Shown here: positions 59,580 to 64,000 of the stretch, in pieces
How positions within the stretch are numbered: the first letter of the stretch is position 1
Layout of the letters: every line of letters begins with the position of its first letter
Assembly (NCBI GenBank): GCA_030532035.1
Contig: JAUNLX010000001.1
Span: 62,001-126,000, forward strand
Reading direction: 5' to 3'
DNA: 64,000 nucleotides
From: Clostridia bacterium
Lineage (GTDB): Bacteria; Bacillota; Clostridia; Oscillospirales; Acutalibacteraceae
Notes under the pieces: model-generated
Told to the model about the DNA's origin: nothing
The model's input: only the letters and a program-made list of their open reading frames with translations
The model's database searches: none
Made by a program: the position numbers and the translations under genes

Positions 59580-59657
59580 AATATATTCTCCGTTCAATTC
59601 CTTGATTTTCTTTGTATATCGACAGATTTAACTTATCCTCTTGCAAAGATTTTCTAT

Positions 59658-59686
59658 ATTATAGTCACAAAGTAGTTATCGGTCAA
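59658..59686 (-). promoter_or_regulatory. Promoter of the HPr gene
   Basis: TTGACC (59681-59686), a 17-base spacer and perfect TATAAT (59658-59663) on the minus strand. The leader is about 70 bases. Confidence 0.8.
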
Positions 59687-59734
59687 TAGTAAAAACATAC
59701 CAAAGCAAACAGAACCAGATTTTTTGGGCTAACG

Positions 59735-59768
59735 AAACAAACTAAAGATATATTTTAACAGTTTGTTT
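59735..59768 (-). other. Hairpin downstream of trmD
   Basis: A nine-base stem AAACAAACT/AGTTTGTTT (59735-59743 and 59760-59768) with a 16-base A/T loop. There is no T-run after it on the minus strand, so it is at best a weak terminator or a 3'-end processing structure. Confidence 0.45.
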
Positions 59769-59788
59769 GTTTATTTTGACAAATTTTG

Positions 59789-60505
59789 TTAATACTCTGT
59801 CTTATTTTGATTAGCTTTTTGAACATATTTATCATATAAATCTGGGCGTCTGTTTTTTGTTCTCTCAATAGACTGTTCTTTTTTCCATAAATCTACCTTT
59901 TTATGATCACCAGACAATAAAACTTCTGGGACATCAATATTTTGCCAAGTAGACGGTTTAGTATATTGGGGGTGTTCAAGCAATATACTAAAATGACTTT
60001 CATTGACATAGGAATTTTCAGAACTCAAAACTCCTGGCAATAGTCTTATTACACTGTCCGCAATGACACAGGCTGCAATTTCTCCGCCAGTTATTACATA
60101 ATCTCCAATGGAAATTTCTTCATCGCCGATAAAGTCAATAATTCTTTGGTCAAAGCCCTCATATCTTCCACAAATGAGCATGAGGTTTTTCTTTTTACTC
60201 AAACTTTTACATTTTTCTTGATTATATAAATTTCCGCTCGGATTGAGAAAAATCACATAGGGTTTTTCATCAAAATTTTCGGTTATGCTGAGATAAGCAT
60301 TGTATATCGGGTCGGCACTTAAAATCATACCACCGCCACCACCATAGGGAGTGTCGTCTACTCTGCAGTGCTTATCTTCAGTATAGTCGCGAATATCATG
60401 ATAGTAAATTTCAAATAAATTTTTATTTAAAGCTCTTTCTAAAATTGAAAATTCTAAAAAATCTTTTATTTTATCGGGAAAAATTGAAAGTATGTCAATC
60501 CTCAT
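59789..60505 (-). CDS. trmD: tRNA (guanine37-N1)-methyltransferase
   Basis: SPOUT-fold methyltransferase of 238 residues that makes m1G37. The knot region shows LICGRYEGFDQR and ISIGDYVITGGE. I use the ATG at 60505 (MRIDILSIFP), with AAAGGG about 10 bases upstream; the frame extends to a TTG at 60511. It overlaps rimM by 11 bases. The gene for ribosomal protein L19, which usually follows, is not present here. Confidence 0.95.
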   Translation of the reverse strand: MRIDILSIFPDKIKDFLEFSILERALNKNLFEIYYHDIRDYTEDKHCRVDDTPYGGGGGMILSADPIYNAYLSITENFDEKPYVIFLNPSGNLYNQEKCKSLSKKKNLMLICGRYEGFDQRIIDFIGDEEISIGDYVITGGEIAACVIADSVIRLLPGVLSSENSYVNESHFSILLEHPQYTKPSTWQNIDVPEVLLSGDHKKVDLWKKEQSIERTKNRRPDLYDKYVQKANQNKTEY

Positions 60506-61010
60506 CCTCAAAAATCCCTTTCATTGGTACAATTTTTATCACATTAGCTTCAAAATCAACACTGGAAATAACATCTTTAATTGCCGGCAACAAATATTCT
60601 TTGCCATTTTTTGTTATTTGCCAAACATCATTTGCAGGCATAACCATTACATCTGTTAATTTTCCGTATTCTTTTCCTGTATCGTTATCGACAACTTTCA
60701 TTCCCTTTATTTCGCAGATATAAAATTTATTTAGCTCTAATTTTGGTGCTTCATCTCGTTTGGCGTAAATTGACATATCTCTTAAAGTATTTGCAATATC
60801 GATAGAATCTACATTCACAAGTTTTAACAGAAAAATATTTTTTTGAGGTCTCGAGGACTCCACTTCAAATTCTCTGTATTCTTCTCCTAAATATACTTTT
60901 TTAAAATGCGAAAAAAAATCAAAGTCGTCACAGAGAGGATAAACTCTGAGTTCTCCCTTTAGTCCATGAGTCGATACGATTTTTCCTATATTAAGATATT
61001 TAACTTTCAT
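60495..61010 (-). CDS. rimM: 16S rRNA processing protein RimM
   Basis: Ribosome maturation factor for the 30S head, 171 residues. The N-terminal RimM domain begins LNIGKIVSTHGLKGELRVYP, and the C-terminal PRC-barrel contains YICEIKGMKVVDNDTG. The start codon has no purine-rich ribosome binding site; a stable hairpin with a GAAA loop lies 14 bases upstream. Confidence 0.94.
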   Translation of the reverse strand: MKVKYLNIGKIVSTHGLKGELRVYPLCDDFDFFSHFKKVYLGEEYREFEVESSRPQKNIFLLKLVNVDSIDIANTLRDMSIYAKRDEAPKLELNKFYICEIKGMKVVDNDTGKEYGKLTDVMVMPANDVWQITKNGKEYLLPAIKDVISSVDFEANVIKIVPMKGIFEDED

Positions 61011-61023
61011 AAGGCAAAAGTTT

Positions 61024-61045
61024 AGGCGGTAATTTCTTACCGCCT
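61024..61045 (-). other. GC-rich hairpin with GAAA loop between khpA and rimM
   Basis: On the minus-strand RNA a nine-base perfect stem AGGCGGUAA/UUACCGCCU closes a GAAA (GNRA) tetraloop. No U-run follows, so it is not a standard terminator. It may control read-through or rimM translation. Confidence 0.65.
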
Positions 61046-61057
61046 TGGTTTTAAGCT

Positions 61058-61291
61058 TTAGTCTATTTCAACCGCAACTCTTTGATCTTGACGGTTAGCC
61101 GTTGCACGCATAATGGTACGGATAGCTTTTGCTACTCTTCCCTGTTTGCCGATTACACGACCCATATCGTCTTCTGCTACATGGAGATGATAAACAACAA
61201 TTCCATTTTCATTGGGTTCATCAACCTCAACGCTGATTTGTTCAGGATCGTTAACAAGACCCTTTGTAATCTCAATTAAAAGCTCTTTCAT
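61058..61291 (-). CDS. khpA: KH-domain RNA-binding protein KhpA (YlqC)
   Basis: Small single-KH protein of 77 residues with the GxxG loop in DMGRVIGKQGRVAKAIR. In Firmicutes and streptococci KhpA pairs with KhpB to control cell division and elongation genes post-transcriptionally. It sits in its usual place between rpsP and rimM, nine bases after rpsP. Confidence 0.93.
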   Translation of the reverse strand: MKELLIEITKGLVNDPEQISVEVDEPNENGIVVYHLHVAEDDMGRVIGKQGRVAKAIRTIMRATANRQDQRVAVEID

Positions 61292-61300
61292 AAGTTCCTC

Positions 61301-61546
61301 CTATTTTATAACTCCTGATTTTTTCAGAAGTGCTTTTACTGTATCTGTGGGTTTTGCGCCATTTGACATCCATTTTTGCGCTTTTTCTGCGTCTATTTTA
61401 AGTTCAGGTGGATCCATAAGAGGATTGTAGTGTCCTATTTCCTCAATAAATCTACCGTCTAAAGGATATCTTGAATCCGCTACTACTATTCTGTAGAAAG
61501 GCGCTTTCTTTCCACCCATACGACGAAGTCTAATTTTTACTGCCAT
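61301..61546 (-). CDS. rpsP: 30S ribosomal protein S16
   Basis: Ribosomal protein of 81 residues beginning [25 protein letters not shown], diagnostic for S16. GGAGG precedes the start, 51 bases after the ffh stop. Confidence 0.97.
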   Translation of the reverse strand: MAVKIRLRRMGGKKAPFYRIVVADSRYPLDGRFIEEIGHYNPLMDPPELKIDAEKAQKWMSNGAKPTDTVKALLKKSGVIK

Positions 61547-61597
61547 TATAATTCCTCCATATTTAAGTTTAATTGCTGTATTTTATTAACTTTATTG

Positions 61598-62959
61598 TTA
61601 CAGTTTCCCATTTTTTAGCTTGCCAAAATCAAAACCGGACATTCCCATTTTTTTAAATCTTCTCTGGGCGCCTTTAGAGCCAAGCTGTTTATACATTTTT
61701 TGCATTTGCTTGTATTGTTGTAAAACTTTATTTATTGTTTCAACTTTTTGACCACTGCCTTTGGCGATTCTTCTCTTTCTCGAAGCATTAAGAATATCGG
61801 GTTTTTCACGCTCCTGAGGTGTCATTGATAAAATCACTGCCTCTATTGGCACAAATGCATCGTCATCTATATCTAAATCTTTGATTTGCTTTGAAACACC
61901 GGGAATCATTCCCAAAAGGTCTTTTAGAGAACCCATTTTTTTGATTTGTTTTATCTGATAGAGTAAATCATCTAATCCAAATCTATTTTTACGAAGTTTT
62001 TCCTCAAGTTCTCTCGCCCGTTTTTCATCAATTGTGGTTTCTGCTTTTTCGATAAGAGAGAGAACATCACCCATACCGAGTATTCTCGACGCCATTCGGT
62101 CAGGATAAAAAATATCCAGTGCGTCTAATTTTTCTCCTGTTCCGACAAATTTTATCGGCCTACCAGTTGTCGCTCTTGCAGATAAAGCTGCACCGCCTCT
62201 TGTATCACCATCGAGCTTTGTAAGTATCAATCCGTCTATTCCAAGAGCTTTATTGAAAGCGTCTGCAACATTCACACTGTCTTGACCTGTCATAGCATCT
62301 ACAACGAGTAAAATTTCGTGCGGTTTGATTTCAGATTTTAACCCTTTTAATTCATTCATCAAAGTTTCATCTATATGCAACCGTCCTGCCGTATCAAGCA
62401 AAACAATGTCAAAGCCCTCGTCTTTTGCTTTTTTTATTGCATTTTTTGCAATATCGACTGGCGGAGTGGTTCCCATTTGGAAAACTTCTACACCAACTTG
62501 CGAGCCCAAAACTTCTAATTGTTTAATAGCTGCCGGTCTGTAAATATCGCAAGCTACCATAAGAGGTCTATGACCTTTGCCTTTGAAATATTTGGCAATT
62601 TTAGCAGCATGAGTGGTTTTACCAGAACCCTGTAAACCGCAGAGCATAATTATAGTTGGTGGATTAGGTGCAAAAGCAATTCTCGATTCTCCACCGCCCA
62701 TAAGTTCAATCAATTCTTCATTGACTATTTTTATAACTGCTTGAGCAGGTGTCAAACTCTCCATTATTTCGGAGCCTATTGCTTTTTCAGTAACCTTATT
62801 CGTGAATTCTTTGGCGATTTTATAACTTACATCCGCTTCTAACAATGCAAGTCTTACTTCACGCATTGCGTCACGAACATCTGATTCTGTCAAAGAACCC
62901 TTGCTCTTTAATTTTTTAAAAGCGTTCTCGAGTCTCTCGGAAAGCCCTTCAAATGCCAT
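61598..62959 (-). CDS. ffh: Signal recognition particle protein Ffh
   Basis: SRP GTPase of 453 residues. The N domain (1-90), G domain with P-loop GLQGSGKTT, DTAGRLH and TKLDGD, and a methionine-rich M domain (about 325-453) are intact. It targets nascent membrane proteins with the 4.5S/SRP RNA, which is not in the window. It lies three bases after ylxM. Confidence 0.96.
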   Translation of the reverse strand: MAFEGLSERLENAFKKLKSKGSLTESDVRDAMREVRLALLEADVSYKIAKEFTNKVTEKAIGSEIMESLTPAQAVIKIVNEELIELMGGGESRIAFAPNPPTIIMLCGLQGSGKTTHAAKIAKYFKGKGHRPLMVACDIYRPAAIKQLEVLGSQVGVEVFQMGTTPPVDIAKNAIKKAKDEGFDIVLLDTAGRLHIDETLMNELKGLKSEIKPHEILLVVDAMTGQDSVNVADAFNKALGIDGLILTKLDGDTRGGAALSARATTGRPIKFVGTGEKLDALDIFYPDRMASRILGMGDVLSLIEKAETTIDEKRARELEEKLRKNRFGLDDLLYQIKQIKKMGSLKDLLGMIPGVSKQIKDLDIDDDAFVPIEAVILSMTPQEREKPDILNASRKRRIAKGSGQKVETINKVLQQYKQMQKMYKQLGSKGAQRRFKKMGMSGFDFGKLKNGKL

Positions 62960-62962
62960 TGT

Positions 62963-63328
62963 CTATTCCTCGTTTAAAGTCTGTATTATAAATTTGATTT
63001 TGACTACCGTATCGTTGATTTCTCGAGATAGCCCATAACGCAAATTATAATTGTTAATATTATCAGTGCATTCAAGAATGTCATCTAAAGCTTTATTTAT
63101 ACGGTCAAACTTTTTAACATGTCCAAGCTGTGTTTCCATATTTGCAAGCTGACCTTCAGCTCTCTTGATAGCGTCCCTGACTCCCTGTCTTGTAATTCCT
63201 TCATTTTGAGCAATTTCGGAAAGCGACAAATCATCAAAATAATAATGCGACAAAAAGTTTCTCTGTTTATCAGTCAACATCTTGCCATAAAAATCAAGAA
63301 GTTTGGCAAACTCGTAATCTTTCCCCAA
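62963..63328 (-). CDS. ylxM: YlxM-family SRP-associated helix-turn-helix protein
   Basis: Small sigma-factor-like HTH protein of 121 residues (QRNFLSHYYFDDLSLSEIAQ, then GITRQGVRDAIKRAE). It is always found beside ffh, and in streptococci it modulates SRP activity. The start is TTG, six bases after AGGAGGGG. First gene of the ylxM-ffh-rpsP-khpA-rimM-trmD run. Confidence 0.92.
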   Translation of the reverse strand: MGKDYEFAKLLDFYGKMLTDKQRNFLSHYYFDDLSLSEIAQNEGITRQGVRDAIKRAEGQLANMETQLGHVKKFDRINKALDDILECTDNINNYNLRYGLSREINDTVVKIKFIIQTLNEE

Positions 63329-63350
63329 AATTGTCCCCTCCTAAAAGAAT

Positions 63351-63373
63351 CTGTAAAGTCATAAGCTTTACAG
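63351..63373 (-). other. Hairpin at the predicted 5' end of the ylxM-ffh transcript
   Basis: Perfect eight-base inverted repeat CTGTAAAG/CTTTACAG (63351-63358 and 63366-63373) with a seven-base loop. The predicted start point is close to 63373, so the RNA would begin with this stem. Confidence 0.5.
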
Positions 63374-63379
63374 GCATAA

Positions 63380-63408
63380 ATTATACTTTATTATTTTTAA
63401 GTAGTCAA
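63380..63408 (-). promoter_or_regulatory. Promoter of the ylxM-ffh-rpsP operon
   Basis: TTGACT (63403-63408), a 17-base spacer and perfect TATAAT (63380-63385) on the minus strand. Confidence 0.82.
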
Positions 63409-63464
63409 GTAAAAAATCTTATTTTATCAAGGTTTGTAAACCCAAAATTTAATTATTTTGTCAA

Positions 63465-63499
63465 TATGTTGTGTAAAGCGATTTACTTCACACAACATA
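63465..63499. repeat. Inverted repeat downstream of mutS2
   Basis: Ten-base perfect arms TATGTTGTGT/ACACAACATA (63465-63474 and 63490-63499) with three more inner pairs after one mismatch. No U-run follows on the minus strand. Confidence 0.55.
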
Positions 63500-63535
63500 A
63501 AAGCAAAAAGGCAAAATAGACAAAAATTATTGAAA

Positions 63536-64000
63536 TTATTTTAAGGTCACTATTGTAACCCCATCTTCTCCCTCTCCATATTTACCTAAACGAAAGCTGT
63601 CTACTAAATCTGACTTTTTGAGAAATTCATGAATGCCTTTTCTCAGAGCACCAGTTCCCTTGCCATGTATAATTGCAAAAGTCATATTTCCAATTCTATA
63701 TTGTCTGTCAAAAAAATATTCCAGCTCATGAGTAGCTTCATCAACGGTTTTTCCACGAACATCATATTCGGCAGTAACAACTTGTTGTGTTTTTGGAGAA
63801 GGTTTTACAGCTCTCTTTCTCGGCTTATTTCTATTTTTATCTTCTCTTTCATTTTCCAAAAGACGAAGATCTTGTAAATCTACTCTGAGTTGCATAACTC
63901 CAACCAATACAAGAGCGGAATTTTTTTTCTGTTCCAGTGAAATTATTTCTCCTTTTTTTTGCATAGAAACAATAAACACTTTGTCTTTTTCTCTGTACGG
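63536..64000 (-). CDS. mutS2: MutS2 endonuclease, C-terminal part (partial at the window edge)
   Basis: The 3' end of a gene that continues past base 64000; the frame stays open to the edge. The visible part (about 155 residues) begins with a KOW-like segment (KVFIVSMQKKGEIIS, then ALVLVGVMQLRVDLQDL), has a basic linker and ends in a Smr domain with YDVRGKTVDEA and HGKGTGALRKGI. This order is that of MutS2, an anti-recombination or ribosome-rescue factor. A start at an internal Met would leave the segment incomplete, so I call it partial. Confidence 0.88.
   Translation of the reverse strand, partial: PYREKDKVFIVSMQKKGEIISLEQKKNSALVLVGVMQLRVDLQDLRLLENEREDKNRNKPRKRAVKPSPKTQQVVTAEYDVRGKTVDEATHELEYFFDRQYRIGNMTFAIIHGKGTGALRKGIHEFLKKSDLVDSFRLGKYGEGEDGVTIVTLK

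Noticed and set aside
1-64000. tRNA, rRNA, CRISPR array, transposase or prophage genes
   Set aside because: I read the gaps and found no cloverleaf-like sequence with conserved arms, no regularly spaced repeats and no mobile-element protein. A dedicated tRNA and covariance-model scan would be decisive.

Overview
The window is a gene-dense chromosomal segment of a low-GC Gram-positive bacterium. It is most likely a member of Bacillota, class Clostridia. The evidence is A+T-rich DNA, strong AGGAGG-type ribosome binding sites, housekeeping genes typical of Firmicutes (ylxM-ffh-rpsP-khpA-rimM-trmD, ricT, mini-RNase III, zapA, HPr with His15 and Ser46, ftsEX with a CwlO/PcsB-like hydrolase) and the anaerobic fermentation enzymes IorAB and PaaK. 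No genus can be named from the sequence alone. I saw no rRNA, tRNA, CRISPR array, prophage or intact insertion sequence.

Layout. 1-1755: 5' part of a Na/phosphate symporter gene that runs off the left edge. 1830-9796: seven minus-strand genes that make amino-sugar nucleotides. They combine a full Wbp-type route to a UDP-2,3-diacetamido-glucuronate with a PglF/PglE/PglC-type route that starts a lipid-linked glycan. 10097-13910: a two-subunit aconitase X and a 2-enoate-reductase-like flavoenzyme, a possible uncharacterised dehydration/reduction pathway. 14233-19273: lysS (with a fused tRNA-binding domain), greA, ricT, holB and a membrane protein. 19466-25034: a cation efflux gene, then a plus-strand run of DUF368 flippase, obg, mrnC, yitT and yebC. 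25074-28194: copA and an ADP-ribosylglycohydrolase. 28189-32259: iorAB-paaK-ACT for aryl-pyruvate fermentation. 32588-33547: zapA and dut. 33544-36803: an amino-acid ABC transporter and a lipase-like hydrolase. 36855-40091: aminotransferase-trpS and, divergently, fba. 40123-46907: one tightly coupled operon proB-proA-unknown-malQ-murL-murD. 47034-54203: cell-wall genes (a 3D/G5 protein, a surface protein, and ftsE-ftsX-M23 hydrolase-CtpA-like protein). 54434-64000: a PucR/CdaR-type regulator, a coiled-coil protein, coaD, rsmD, uvrC, HPr, the trmD-rimM-khpA-rpsP-ffh-ylxM block and the 3' end of mutS2.

How the genes fit together. Much of the window serves the envelope: undecaprenyl-phosphate recycling (DUF368), an MurL/MurD pair that would install D-glutamate in peptidoglycan after ligation of L-glutamate, amino-sugar glycans, and the FtsEX hydrolase machinery. 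Good matches to the WalR (YycF) box lie upstream of both the 3D/G5 gene and the ftsEX operon, which suggests a WalRK-type cell-wall regulon.

The observations most worth following are the murL-murD pair, the aconitase X/enoate reductase locus, the CtpA-like protein that has lost its Ser/Lys dyad inside the ftsEX operon, the LysRS-tRNA-binding-domain fusion, the UvrC without its helix-hairpin-helix tail, and divergent promoters that share one -35 element.
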